Source: Tiliqua scincoides (Eukaryota; Chordata; Lepidosauria; Squamata; Scincidae). From it: DNA of 64,000 nt. Position 1 is the stretch's first letter, and every line of letters starts with the position of its first letter. Under the pieces are notes generated by a model, which ran no database searches, had not been told where the DNA came from, and worked only from the letters and a program-made list of their open reading frames with translations. The translations under genes and the position numbers were made by a program. The DNA lies in assembly GCF_035046505.1 (NCBI RefSeq), contig NC_089822.1:267479024-267543023 (forward strand), in the 5' to 3' direction. Below, one piece after another: positions 10,264 through 21,928 of this stretch.

Positions 10264-12990
10264 CAAGCAAAGATGGGAGAATTGGAATGTCTGGTGACAA
10301 GGGAAAACATTGACATAGTGGGCATAACGGAAACCTGGTGTAATGCAGAGAATTAGTGGGATACCGCAATCCCGGGCTATAAACTCTACAGGAGGGACAG
10401 GCAGGGGCGTGTTGGAGGTGGGGTGGCCGTTTATGTTAAGGAAGGGATAGAATCCAGCAAAGTGGAGATTGAAGGCGGGTCCGACTCCACCGTAGAATCT
10501 CTGTGGGTTAAATTACCAGGCTTGTGGAGCGATGTAATACTGGGGGCGTGGTATTGTCGTCCAGACCAGAAATCGGAAGGGGACCTTGAAATGAGGAGAC
10601 AGATCAGGGAGGTGACAAGGAGAGACAGGGTTATAATCATGGGGGACTTCAATTATCCTCATATAGACTGGGTCAATTTGTGTTCTGGTCACGATAAGGA
10701 AACCGGATTCCTTGCTAAATGACTGTGCCTTAGAGCAGCTAGTCATGGAGCCCATCAGAGGGCAGGTGACTCGATTTAATATTATGCAGTACACTGTACC
10801 TGGTTAGAGATGTCAATGTTACGGAGCCAATGGGGGACAGTGATCATGCTGCGATCCGTTTTGACATGCACGTTGGGGGAAGAATACCAGGCAAAGCTCT
10901 CACAAAAACCCTTCCAACGGTCAGACTTCCCTCAAATGAGGAGGCTGGTTGGAAGGAGGTTGAAAGGGAGGGTAAAAAGAGTCCAATCTCTCCAGAGTGC
11001 ATGGAGGCTGCTTAAATCAACAGTAATAGAGGCCCAGCAGAGGTGTATACCGCAAAGAAAGAAGGGTTCCACTAAATCTAGGAGGGTGCCCGCATGGCTA
11101 ACCAGCCAAGTTAGAGAGGCTGTAAAGGGCAAGGAAGCCTCCTTCCGTAAATGGAAGTCTTGCCCTACTGAAGAGAATAAAAGGGAACATAAACTGTTGC
11201 AAAAGAAATATAAGAAGGTGATACGGGAGGCCAATCAAGACTGTGAGGAACACATGGCCAGCAACATTAAGGGGAATAATAAAAGCTTCTTCAAATATGT
11301 TAGAAGCAGGAAACCTGCCAGAGAAGCGGTTGGTCCTCTGAATGGTGAGGAAGGGAAAGGGGAGATAAAAGGAGACTTAGAGATGGCAGAAAAATTGAAT
11401 GAGTTCTTTGCATCTGTCTTCACAGCAGAAGACCTTAGGCAGATATCGCTGCCCAAACGGCCCCTCCTGACCAAGGAATTAAGTCAAATAAAGGTTGAAA
11501 GAGATGTTTGAGACCTCATTGATAAATTAAAGATCAATAAGTCACCGGGCCCTGATGGCATCCACCCAAAAGTTATTAAGGAATTGAAGAATGAAGTTGC
11601 TGATCTCATGACTAAAATATGCAACTTGTCCCTCAAAACGGCCACGGTACCAGAAGATTGGAGGATAGCAAATGTCATGCCTATCTTTAAAAAGGGAAAG
11701 AGGGGGGCCCGGAAAACTATAGGCCGGTCAGCCTAACATCTATACCGGGTAAGATGGTGGAATGCCTCATCAAAGATAGGATCTCAAAACACATAGACGA
11801 ACAGGCCTTGCTGAGGGAGAATCAGCATGGCTTCTGTAAGGGTAAGTCTTGCCTCACAAACCTTATAGAACTCTTTGAAACGGTCAACAGGCATGTGGAT
11901 GCGGGTGAACCCATAGACATTATATATCTGGACTTTCAGAAGGCGTTCGACACGGTCCCTCACCAAAGGCTACTAAAAAAACTCCACAGTCAGGGAATTA
12001 GAGGACAGGTCCTCTCATGGATTAAGAACTAGTTGAAGGCCAGGAAACAGAAAGTGGTTGTCAATGGGCAATTTTCACAATGGAGTGAGGTGAAAAGCAG
12101 TGTGCCCCAAGGATCTGGCCTGGGACGGGTAGTTTTCAGCCTCTTCATAAATGACCTGGAGACAGGGTTGAGCAGTGTGGTGGCAAAGTTTGCAGATGAC
12201 ACCAAACTTTTCCGAGTGTTGAAGACCAGAAGTGATTGTGAGGAGCTCCAGATGGGCAGAATGGGCAGCAAAATGGCAGATGCACTCCAATGTCAGTAAG
12301 TGTAAAGTCATGCACATTTGGGCAAAAAAACAGAACTTTACATATAGGTTGATGGGTTCTGAGCTGTCTGTGACAGATCAGGAGAGAGATCCAGGGGTGT
12401 TCGTGGATAGGTCTATGAAAGTTTCGACCCAATGTGCGGCGGCAGTGAAGAAGGCAAATTCTATGCTTTGGATCATTAGAAAAGGTATTGAGAACAAAAC
12501 AGCTAATATTATAATACCGTTGTGCAAATCGATGGTAAGGCCACACCTGGAGTATTGTGTCCAGTTTTGGTCACCGCATCTCAAAAAAGACATAGTGGAA
12601 ATGGAAAAGGTGCAAAAGAGAGCGACTAAGATGATTAGTGGGCTGGGACACCCTCCTTGTGAGGAAAGGCTACGGCATTTGGGTCTCTTCAGAATAGAAA
12701 AGAGGCGCCTGAGGGGGGACATTATTGAGACATACAAAATTATGCACGGGATGGACAGAGTGGATAGAGAGATGCTCTTTACACTCTCACATAATACCAG
12801 AACCAGGGACATCCACTAAAATTGAGTGTTGGGAGAGGTAGAACAGACAAAAGAAAATATTTCTTTACTCAGCATGTGGTCGGTCTGTGGAAATCCTTGC
12901 CGCAGGATGTGGTGATGGCATCTGGCCTGGACACCTTTAAAAGGGGATTGGTCAAGTTTCTGGAGGAAAAATCCATTATGGGGTACAAGC
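10264..12990 (+). pseudogene. CR1 ORF2 remnant (endonuclease and reverse transcriptase)
   Basis: The fragments in order are an APE-type endonuclease (IDIVGITETW, GGVAVYVKEGIE, MGDFNYPHIDW at about 10300-10670), a linker (10810-11510), then RT motifs: KSPGPDG at about 11540, QHGFCKGKSCLTNL and YLDFQKAFDTVPH near 11820-11970, FADD near 12195, and the C-terminal HLEYCVQFWSPHLKKD near 12545. A normal CR1 ORF2 is about 900-1000 residues in one frame; here it is broken by stops (for example after WIKN at 12032) and frame changes. It is a LINE relic. Confidence 0.85.
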
Positions 12991-13207
12991 CATGATGTGT
13001 ATGCGCAACCTCCTGATTTTAGAAATGGGCTATGTCGGAATGCCAGATGCAAGCAAGGGCACCAGAATGAGGTCTCTTGTTATCTGGTGTGCTCCCTGGG
13101 GCATTTGGTGGGCCGCTGTGAGATACAGGAAGCTGGACTAGATGGGCCTATGGCCTGATCCAGTGGGGCTGTTCTTATGTTTTTAAACTACAATTCCCAG
13201 GAGGCCT

Positions 13208-13376
13208 TGCAGGTGGTCTTGTTATCTGTATGCCAGGTGCCAGGGAGGCCACCAGGATGCAGGTCTCTTGCTGTCCTATGTGTTCCCAGAGGCTTCTGGT
13301 CGGCCACTGTGAGATACAGGAAGCTGGACTAGATGGGCCTATGGCCTGATCCAGTGGGGCTGTTCTTATGTTCTTA
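13208..13376 (+). mobile_element. Older CR1 3' tail
   Basis: It carries the ATGCCAGGTGCCAGGGAGG and GGCTTCTGGTCGGCCACTG variant of the tail and ends TTCTTATGTTCTTA. It follows directly behind the younger CR1 and belongs to the same old subfamily as 4040-4237. Confidence 0.8.
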
Positions 13377-13619
13377 AGAGGTGCTGAATCTGAACCTTGT
13401 GATATTTGGGCTCCCCCAGCACCACCTTTACAGGGGCAGTGTTTCTCCTGAGGGGGCCTGGGAGAGAGAGACAGAAGGAGTCCTCACAAGGTGAGGGACG
13501 GTGCAGGGGGAGGGAAGGCAGAGCAAGAGGGATGTGTGAAGGAGACTGGCGATGCTTCCTCGATGCTAGGGGTGCCCAGTGATCACCAAGGCTGAACTTT
13601 CAGCAGCACCATTTCTGCT

Positions 13620-13908
13620 GAGGGGTCCCTTTGCAGACCACCTCTCAGCTGCTGAGTGTTGAAGTGATTCAGTGGCTGAATGGGCAGCCTGTGTGCCAAT
13701 TGGTCTCTCCCATTTCTTGAAAGTAGGACCAAGAGGTGCTCACCTTCTCTGCTGTCATTTGCAGCTCATCAGTTCCTTTGTGAGAGCCAAGTGTGTATTT
13801 CTGGCCATCACTGTCTCGGTGACGCCATTTCCTGCTTAATGGCTGGCCCAGAGCAGGCACCAAGAGTGCCATTCAGCTGCTGCATGCAATGAGTTTGACA
13901 CCCCAGTC
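13620..13908. mobile_element. Old hAT element related to the copy at 25711
   Basis: It matches the 25711-26036 element along its length (CAGCTGCTGAGT, CTCCCATTTCTTGAAA, ATTTGCAGCTCATCAGTTCCT) and ends GAGTTTGACACCCCAG, the expected inverted end. The left end is worn, and no clean target duplication is seen. Confidence 0.6.
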
Positions 13909-13999
13909 TAAATAATGACATGGGGCTCATGCAACCAGTGGAGTCCAAAGGTTGTTTTGCACCCTGAACCCATCAATTTTTAGGCAATTCTGCCGCATA

Positions 14000-16640
14000 C
14001 TACACTTAGGCTGCCTTATGCGGTCAGGTCACTGACCCACACGGCACGCTGTCCCATGCGCTGATCCTACGAGCCTTCAGCGGAAAGCCTGGAGAATCAA
14101 CACACTGGGTTCCCACCCCAGCTCATGTAGGGCCAGCCCAGCTGCCACGGAGCCTGGTTAGGTGGCTGCTTGGAGCAGCAGGGTGGGATGGGGGAGTGAC
14201 AATTGGCAAGAGGCCTGCACCCGGCCTCAGCCCACCACCTCCCCAGGCACTTCATGGTGCTCACTGAGCTGCTTCCTGCTCACTGAGAGAGAAGGAGATT
14301 GGCGAGCAGCAGCAACTCCGCTATTTATACACTGCCGCAGCGAGGAGGCAACGAGGCTGGAGCAGAACAGAGGGGGTGCCACTGCTGCAATGCCCCCTGC
14401 CACCCCCCCTTGTCCTGGCCAGCTGCCTCTTCAAAACAGGTAGGGAGTGGAAGAACCTTCTGCTCCCAGCATGTCCAGCTTGGAAGTAGGAGACACCAGC
14501 GCAGTGGGGGTGGAGGGTTACTTGGGCTTCAGCTGATAAGGTGAACCTATTTGAGACTTGCAAAGCCACGTGGATCCTGACAGTGATTTGGTTGAAACAG
14601 AAGTTCCTAAATTGAACTGGGCACTGGGTAGGACTGAAAACCTTACTGGTTTTGGAGGGGGGCTGTTATTGCAGGCAGGCTACAGAGGAAATTCACTTGG
14701 TGGACCAGGGCTGGCTACTGCTTATTTAATTATTTGTTTTACTTTATTTATACTTATTTATTTTAATTTGCCTGATGATATCACTTCCACGACATCACTT
14801 CTGGTGGGTCTTGGACAGATTATCATTCTAAAAAGAGGGGCCCCAGTGCTAAAAGTTTGAGAACTGCTGCAATAAGGTATTAGTAAGTTGACACCCGACC
14901 AAAATCACTAAAATCACAGTTTGGAGGAATAATCCCATCATGTTATATATCAAGCAATGCGTCATTTCTTGCAGAATGTGTTCTGTCTTTGTTCTATCAA
15001 AAGGTACAGCCAAAAAGCCAGTAGGGGTGGGGCGATGGTACTTCAGCACACCCACCACCTGGGGTGTTGCCCCGCCCACTGCATGGGGTGATGTGAACCC
15101 TAGTGAAGCCACTGGCTGGGCCACCACACCCTGGTCTGCTCTGAGCTCACAGAACCCTGACACATGTCCTAATCCTGAAAGAGCAGCACCAGGTGTCCCA
15201 GCAGTGACTCTCACCAGCACACGCCAGGCCAGCAGCAAGAGGACCTTTGCCTGGCTTCTCATCAAGTGCCACTGCGGGAATGCCTTCAGCAACTTTTGAA
15301 GGAGAAGGTGGACCTGGTGCTCAACTCCCATGTCTAATCCACACATCCTTGCAGAATCTGGCTGTCTGGTTGGCAGGATGATACTCCTGTTGCTTCAGTC
15401 ATGGTAAGAGCAATCCCTGCTGAGTCAGGACACCCCTTTGGTTCCACAAACACCATCACCACCTCAGCCCACCACCAGTCAGGGTCCATAAGTCTCCCAA
15501 TTTATGAGAACTGTTGGGTTCCTCAACTCAAGACAGGTGTTTACCTGAGGTGTACTACAATTTCCAGGAAACCTTGCAAATCCCAAATGACCAACAGCTG
15601 GCTTCTGCTACTCTATTAAGAGGAGGAAGGCTTGCAGCTGATCAAAGGCACTGGCTAAGCTCTGCCCTCTGCTCCATCAGGGTGTGGCTGGATCCTGGTC
15701 CTTCTGCTGGTCTTAGCTTGGTGGTGTTTGGGTGAGTGAAAGGAGGCAGCTAGCAAGGCAAGTAGCTGGAGAAGCTGCTTTTCCCCCACCTTGGCAAGCC
15801 AGTGATAAAAGGTGATGGTTGTTTCCAAGTTCAAAGCTTAGATGGCCTTCCTGTGAGCTCCACCTGAGAGACACAGAAGTGAGAGGGGAAATATCTGCAC
15901 TGCCTTTATGCTGTACATTGAAGTGAATGGAATTCAAAGCAGTCTATGGGGGTAGGGGTACTTTGAGTGTGTGGACTGGACAGCAATTCCCAGTGGGGTG
16001 GGGGTTCTATGGGGCAGGATTCTAGGATATTTCTGACCTTTGGTTGCAGTCAAAGAAACCTGCTTCTTTCCTGAAGGGCAGAACCCGGGAACTGGGAAAC
16101 GGACAGGAAAACTCCCAAGAGTGGACTCTCCAGCCCATAAAATAGTTTAACATTTAGTATAATTTGGTTGCCATCTTACTGAAGGGTGATATGAAAACAA
16201 GGAAGGACATGGTGGACATCACTTGGCCTACCAAAAAAGAAAGAGAAAACTTTTGTCTGTCTCTTAAGGGTTGTAAGAAGGTTTAGCACTTGTAGGGAAA
16301 GAGAAGGAGCCTCATCAGGGGTTAAAATGGAACCTCCAGCTTCACAGGGAGTAACCTCTGAATGCCAGTGCTGGAAGGCAATAGGGCGAGAGGGAGCTGC
16401 ACCCATCTTCTGCTTTTAATGCCTTTGAAGCCTCAGGTGGCCACTGTGCAAAGCAGGGTGGATGGAGACTTGGTGGCGCACAGTTCTGACCCAGCAGGGC
16501 TCTTCTCATGAGATTGAACTCCCACATGCAGACTTGCTGATGTTCTGCAGGACTGTGGCATTGTGTCCCTTCAAGCCATGCCTTGGAACTATAAGGGGCT
16601 TGTGAGGAAGTGGCAGACTGTCTTGAGATGTGTTGCAAGA
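14000..16640 (+). repeat. Upstream region of block B, repeated four times in the window
   Basis: Pieces recur inverted at about 61530-63250 and 49160-50075, and directly at 31030-31530. Shared landmarks include GTGTGGCTGGATCCTGGTCC, the GGGTGAGTGAAAGG stretch, TGCAGTCAAAGAAACCT and AATGGAACCTCCAGCT. A TTTGAGAACTGCTG end at about 14865 marks a hAT remnant. I see no conserved coding frame. It may be the 5' flank of the SCAN zinc-finger gene or an unclassified repeat that spread with it. Confidence 0.55.
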
Positions 16641-16664
16641 GATTCCCTTCTTGGGCAGCCTAAG

Positions 16665-16990
16665 AAGAGCCATGCTGGAGCAGGCCAAGGGCTCATCTGC
16701 TCCAGCTTCCTCTTTCTCACATTGCCCACCAAGTGGCTTGGGGGACGGGGGCAGTCAAGATACCTGCATCCTGTTGGCACTTCCTTGCATGTGGTATGTT
16801 GGAGGTAGTCTTCTTCTAAAACCTGAAGTCATGGCTCGTTACCAGTGATGGACTTTTCCTGAAATCTGTCCAATAGCCTTTTAAGAGCCTTTAGGCCAGG
16901 TGCCATAACTGCATCCTGTAGCAAGGAGTTCCATAGATTGATTACATGCTGAGGAACATGTGGAAGGCTGTTCAAACCACCTTCCCTTGG
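16665..16990 (-). mobile_element. Old, diverged CR1 3' fragment
   Basis: Reading on the - strand it carries the CAGCATGTAATCAAT..GGAACTCCTTGC..ACAGG and CCTTTAAAAGGC-like blocks of the CR1 3' region and ends near CTTCTTAGGC. It is much more diverged than the other copies. Confidence 0.65.
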
Positions 16991-17174
16991 CTTTGGTGTG
17001 GATGCAGGTGATCCTGTAAGAGGATCCTGTAGGAGAGGCTGCTGACCCCCTTCACTTCCCACTGGCCACTTCCTGCTGCTTTTTCCCTAACAGGACTCAA
17101 TGTTGCAACCTTGACCACCCTTTGTTTCTTTCTAGGGCTTTCTGCACCTTGGTGTTACTTTTGTGAGGTGTTCC

Positions 17175-17606
17175 ATGGAGAAGCAAAACCCCACAGTCCT
17201 CCCACTGAAGAAGAGACCAGTACGAGCTGGAGATGCATCTCATGAACTGCGGCCCAGGGGTATCGGTGAATCCCCTCCACAATCAGAGGACCCTGTTGCC
17301 AGATGGACAGAGAGATGGGAAGCCCAATGGCAGGAGTTTCTGGAGAGAGTGAGGTCTCAGGAGGTGCTGGAAGAGGCTGCAATCAGCTGTGAGGCTAAGG
17401 TCTTGTTGGCCTCCTACGAGGAACAGACAAAAACCTGCAGGGGTCCCAAGGAAGAGTGGGCCAAGAAGCACACAACCCTTGCTATCCTACCACTGGAGTT
17501 GCGGACTTGGCTTGGGGAATGTGGCCTGCAGACCTGGTCCAAGGCAGAGGCCCTGGTCGAAGCTCTCTTGTGCAGGCAGCAGGAGTCCTCAAGACAGGAA
17601 GAGCAG
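17175..17606 (+). CDS. SCAN-type exon of gene B1 (shortened SCAN domain)
   Basis: The ATG at 17175 lies in an exon that opens after a TTTCTTTCTAG acceptor (17135) and closes in phase 0 at a GTGAGT donor. The 144 residues hold WEAQWQEFLERV, LLASYEEQTKTCRGPKEEW, then ILPLELRTWLGECG and SKAEALVEALLCRQQE. In reptile SCAN proteins WEAQWQEFL and ASFEQ..ACRWP.EEW belong to the region before SCAN, and ILP.E...WV.E.GPET..AVALAE.FL is the last part of SCAN. The central helices between (F..F.Y.EA.GP, L..L...WL) are missing, so HTTLAILP follows the N-terminal part directly. SCAN domains mediate dimerisation; this one may not. It splices in frame to 20049. The open frame and good splice sites support a real exon. 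Confidence 0.7.
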
Positions 17607-17659
17607 GTGAGTTGTTTTCCTTGTGCATTGACCTGAGCCGCAGTGGTTGCTGCCTCTAT

Positions 17660-17735
17660 CCACCTGTTACAGGTTGTGGGTTGGACTGGATGACCTTGCA
17701 GGGCACTTCCAACTCTAGGATTCCATTAGTGGAAC
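17660..17735 (+). mobile_element. Ancient CR1 3' end
   Basis: The stretch GGTTGGACTGGATGACCTTG followed by CTTCCAACTCTAGGATTCCAT is the typical 3' end of older amniote CR1 elements. It sits in the first intron of gene B1. Confidence 0.7.
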
Positions 17736-17965
17736 TGTCAGATGTCATTGCCTGGGTCAAGTGGTGTCTCCCTTGTCACTAGTGTTTGCCTGAAGGAATC
17801 TTCATCAATTTCTTACTGCGCAGAGGTCTGGTAATTTATATGTATATGTGTGATATCTATATATTGTTAGCAAGATTCTTAAAAATTGGAATGCCTGAAA
17901 TGTGTGGCCGTTCTTGACGAAGTGTTTTCTGAAGGGGCTTCCATTTTTTCCTCTGTCTTCATAGG

Positions 17966-18383
17966 TAGAGAAATGCTCTTTACACTCCTACACAACACCA
18001 AAACCAGGGGACATCCACTAAAATTGAGTGTTGGGTGGGTTAAGACAGACAAAAGAAAATATTTCTTTACTCAGCCTGTGGGTGGTCTGTGGAACTCCTT
18101 GCCACAGGATGTGGCGATGGCATCTGGGCTAGATGCCTTCAAAAGGAAATTGGACAATTCTGGAGAAAATTGGACAATCCATTATGGGTTACAAGCCATG
18201 ATGTGTATGTGCCACCTCCTGATTTTAGAAATGGGCTATATCAGATGCAAGGGAGGGCACCAGGATGAGGTCTCTTGTTGTCTGGTGTGCTCCCTGGGGC
18301 ATTTGGTGGGCCGCTGTGAGATACAGGAAGCTGGACTAGATGAGCCTATGGCCTGATCCAGTGGGGCTGTTCTTATGTTCTAT
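17966..18383 (+). mobile_element. 5'-truncated CR1
   Basis: It starts within the end of ORF2 (AGAGAAATGCTCTTTACACTC; residues REMLFTLLHN, then VGWVKTDKRKYFFTQ and LWNSLPQD) and runs to GGGCTGTTCTTATGTTCTATG. Moderate divergence; it lies in intron 1 of gene B1. Confidence 0.85.
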
Positions 18384-20048
18384 GCCCCATCACCATCTGA
18401 CTGGGATGTGGTAGAGACTTTCCTCTGCAGCCACCCAAACTTTGGGGAACACCCTCCTGGGGAGACTCTGCCTCGCTCCCTTCTTGGATGACCTGGATGG
18501 CTGCAAATTCCGGTGGATATTTGGGATGTGCTGGTGTTGCTCATAGTCTGTGTTGGATGCTGACTATGAAAAGAAAAGAATTGGATGAAAATACTTGTGC
18601 AGGACCAGCCTTAGGAGCTGTGGGGCCCAATTAGAAATGTTTCTTCACAGCCCAGGTCTGTAGAAACTTAGAAAAAGAAATAATATTTCGTATAGACTTT
18701 TGTTTACAAGAATTCAGAGAATTGTTACTAACTCTCTATAAAACCTGCAATGTGTGGTATTACGTGTTCATTGCATTGTATTGTTCGGTGTATTTGACAA
18801 CATTAGAATAGGCTACCCTAGCAGGGTCCTTGAAACACCCTTAGGTGTGGGGTCCAATTGGGAGCAAGTGGTCTAATTGGCTTAAATTGGGGAAGGGTCG
18901 TAACACACCAAATCTACTGTTCCAGCTAGATTCAGATGTCGCCATTGAGCAGCCATGTTCTGTTCGTTGCATTGTCCTTGTGACACTTGAGCATGTTAGA
19001 TTCAATGCTGGACAGGTTACAAGTCATGGTATGTATGTGCAAGCTCCTGGCTTTAGAGGTAGGTAAGAGGAGGGCACCTGGATGCCCTCTTGTTGTCTTG
19101 TGTACTCCTTGAAGCATCTGGTGGGCCACTGTGAGATACAGGAAGGTGGCCTAGATGGGCCTTGGCCTGATCCAGCTGGGCTCTCATGTTCTTATGGACT
19201 GTCAGCTGCAGTGTGAGGTGCTGCGTGCAGCTGCAGTCACTCTGCTCATCAGCCCAGTGCTGGGCCCCTTCAGGAGCAGGGCCAAATTGCTCAAATTGCC
19301 CCAAGGCCAGCCCAGCACCAGGGGCAGCCGTAGGGTTGGCATCACCTGGTCTGGTTACTCATGGTGTCACCATTCATTCATTCATACTATAGAACAATAC
19401 TGGTTACCCAAAAAATCAGTGGCCAACTTGATGAGTCACACAACTGAATAGGTTTTGATACAACACAGAAACTTCAGTGGGGTTTCTGTCATTGCATTCT
19501 GCTGTAAATTACACATCAAATGGTATATAACATGACTGTATTCCTAAAAACCACAGTTTTGGTCACTAATGACATCATCCGCACCCCCTCCCCCCCAGGG
19601 TGTCACCTTATCAACACCTCATTGGTTCCATGCTGTGTTAGAACAACATATCATTGGCTCTTTGAATAATTAGCCTCATTGATCTTTTTTGAGTTAAGCC
19701 AACTTGCTTTTGGTTCCATAGGACAGTATTTTTCTTCCCTGGTGTTTTGGTCCTACCTTTTAAGAGAATGGAGATATTTCACTTGCATTGGCTTCATTGC
19801 ATTCTCCTGTAAATTAAAGATTGAATGATATATACATGATGGTATTACTCCTCCTAACCGTGATTTTAGTGACCTTGGTCACTAGTGCTGTCACCCCCCT
19901 CTAGCTTGGCACCTGGGGTCTGTGGCACCCCCAGACCTGCATCTGCACGCCATTGAGTAGAATTGTCCTATTTTGTGTAGCCCTCCCCCTGCAAGCCCTT
20001 CAAAGACATCCTGCTCTATCCTGAAACAGCCCCTCTCTGCTCCTGCAG
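18384..20048 (+). other. Intron 1 of gene B1, mostly unrecognised, with one CR1 tail
   Basis: A diverged CR1 tail occupies about 19010-19196 (AGTCATGGTATGTATGTGC to TCTCATGTTCTTATGG). A possible hAT end, CAGGACCAGCCTTAGGAGC, is at about 18600. The rest is A/T-rich DNA without a supportable gene. Near 19950-20048 the sequence mirrors that just upstream of the matching exon of gene B3 (about 60580-60680). Confidence 0.55.
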
Positions 20049-20127
20049 GTGGCAGCTGAGAGTTCCTCCTCCGCAGTCCAGATTCCAACTGACCCCAGGC
20101 AAGAAGAAAGGGAGCGGAGCCTCTTGG
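20049..20127 (+). CDS. Linker exon of gene B1 (79 nt)
   Basis: The acceptor is CTGCTCCTGCAG at 20048 and the donor GTAAGG follows 20127. It starts in phase 0 and ends in phase 1, exactly what is needed to join the SCAN exon (phase 0 end) to the finger exon (phase 1 start). It encodes VAAESSSSAVQ then a charged stretch ending RERSLLG. The matching exon of B3 at 60495-60579 is 85 nt in the same phase, so a coding role is likely. No KRAB exon lies between it and the fingers. Confidence 0.7.
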
Positions 20128-20635
20128 GTAAGGATGAAGGTGCTTCTTATTGCCCCAGCTTGGAACACCCCTTCTGGGCCAACCTCGGCTCTGTCTCTGA
20201 GTCTCCCTTCAGGGAATTCAGCACCTCTCCAGAGCAGAGCTCCTTGACCCTTTTCTCTGGCAGGCACCCCTTCTCTGAGTACTGCTACCACCAGGGACAG
20301 CTGCTGGGTGCATCAGAGGGCAGTGTGACCCACAGTGTGGAAGGGATGTCACCACTCGCAGCTGCCTCCTGATCTCACTGCCATTCTGCATCCTCCATGC
20401 CTCTTTTTTGCCATGAAACACAGCAGTGGTGGGGGTGGGGAGGAGGGCAGATCAGGCCTGGGAAGGGGGTGGGTTAAGCAACAGCGTCACACTCTGAATC
20501 CTGACTCTCTTCCTGAGCCTGATCTGCTTTCCTGGGTCAACATGGACTTGGACCAGTGCTCTAGTTGGTGCATGTTCATTTTGACCCACGGCAGCTGCTG
20601 GGAGTGTCTGTGGGGCAAGGGAACAAATGTTTCCT

Positions 20636-21712
20636 TTCCCTGAGTGTTACCAAAAGGGCTGTTTTGTTTAGGGGAATTAGTATACTACCCTTTTTGGAAC
20701 TTCAGGATCGCAGGCTGGATAACAAGACGCATAATGCAGAGAAATTCCCTTTAGGTTAATGAGGGGACTGAGAGAGAACTTTCAATAAAAGATTATATTT
20801 TTATTACAAAAGCACACATGGAAAAATGATAAGTATATGTTTCTAGTACTTGCATCTAGTGTACCTAGCTTATGGTGGTTGCATGTGAAAAGTATTTGGT
20901 GCATCCGAGAAGATTAGAAAAAGGATAGCTTGTAGGGAAGGATTTTAGGGGTCCCTGGTCTGCCAAACCTAATTGCTAACTAAAGATGGGGGGAGAAGGG
21001 GAGAAATAGGTGGGAAAGAAAGAAGGGAAAGAGTTCCAGACGCATATAGTTACCTGTCCTGAAAAGCAGTTGGATGGGGGGTGGAGAGTCCTATGGAGGA
21101 CCCTCACGACACAGATGTGTTGTGTCCTTGGAGGGGGGGAACCCAGAGAGAGAACATGTGGCCGGAGCCCTCTCTTAAAAGGATTTTTTGTGTAACCGAG
21201 ATGGGCTGGGTGCTGAGCTGGGGGAAAACTGCCACCCACCAGGGTGTTTGGGGTCAGGATGTCCCTTATCAGCAAAATTTAAGGGGTCTTATCAGCATAT
21301 CAGCAAAATTCAATGGGTCTAATGGCTGGCTTCCCAGCTAGGGGAACTTACACAATAAGCAGTGATTGAGTTAAACAATACAACAATAGGAGACACTTAA
21401 GCAACGATTTACTATGCCAGCCTAGAGAGGTGGAAGTTGTGCGAGTTCAGGGTTTTTTGGAAGTTTGGCCTGTGAGAAGTTTAATGTGTTTGCATAACCA
21501 GTGATTGGATTAGGAGACACAGTGATTGGGTTAAACAATGATTTGCTCTTCCAGACTTGTTAACCCTAGGGAGGGGGATGTTGTCACCATGAGTTTGACT
21601 TGACTCCTTTGTGGCCTGTATGGGAAGTTTGGCCTGTATGATATTTTAGTCCATAATAACATAACCAGATATAAAAATCACAACTTATAAGGAAAAAGGG
21701 GATTTTCACGTA
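20636..21712. mobile_element. Unidentified 1.1-kb insertion in intron 2 of gene B1
   Basis: Comparison with the mirrored intron of B3 (about 59970-60010) shows continuous homology up to GGGAACAAATGTTTC and resuming at about GTAACGGAGG..AGTGGCCAAAAAT. The intervening DNA is absent from B3. It has an AATAAAA at about 20783 and an imperfect internal direct repeat (AGTGATTGAGTTAAACAAT at about 21362, AGTGATTGGGTTAAACAAT at about 21520). No coding frame is seen. It could be a long terminal repeat of an old retroelement or a non-autonomous transposon; the family was not recognised. Confidence 0.5.
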
Positions 21713-21928
21713 ACGGAGGATGCCTTGAGTGGCCAAAAATGCTCTGCGGATACAGCGGAAGCTGGGCCCATGTTACTGCATTGCCACTTGGGGATTTAGT
21801 TACAATTAGGCTGTCTGAACGGAGGCAGGATATAGGTTGGGACAAAGGGAATGAAACCCACATGCATAATTTGAAGGGGGTTTGTTTTCCCCTGGGCTCT
21901 TACCAAGTGTCTCTCCTCCTTCCTGCAG

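Larger units (their letters stand above)
8541..13180 (+). mobile_element. Near full-length CR1 LINE
   Basis: It has a 5' region with a TATAAAG-like stretch at about 8860, ORF1 at 9110-9865, ORF2 remnants at about 10260-12990, and a 3' tail ending in GTTCTTATG. The tail octamer type is diagnostic of the CR1 group. It starts inside the 5' untranslated region relative to the - strand copy at 34480-37470, which extends further upstream. Endonuclease and reverse-transcriptase parts are in several frames with stops, so the copy is dead. It was inserted at the end of the left arm; the sister arm lacks it at this position. Confidence 0.9.

Noticed and set aside
21739-21928. Open reading frame continuing upstream of the B1 finger exon
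   Set aside because: A good acceptor lies at 21928 in the expected phase and the linker exon joins there. The upstream open frame is also kept in B3, which is noted, but there is no start or domain to support coding.
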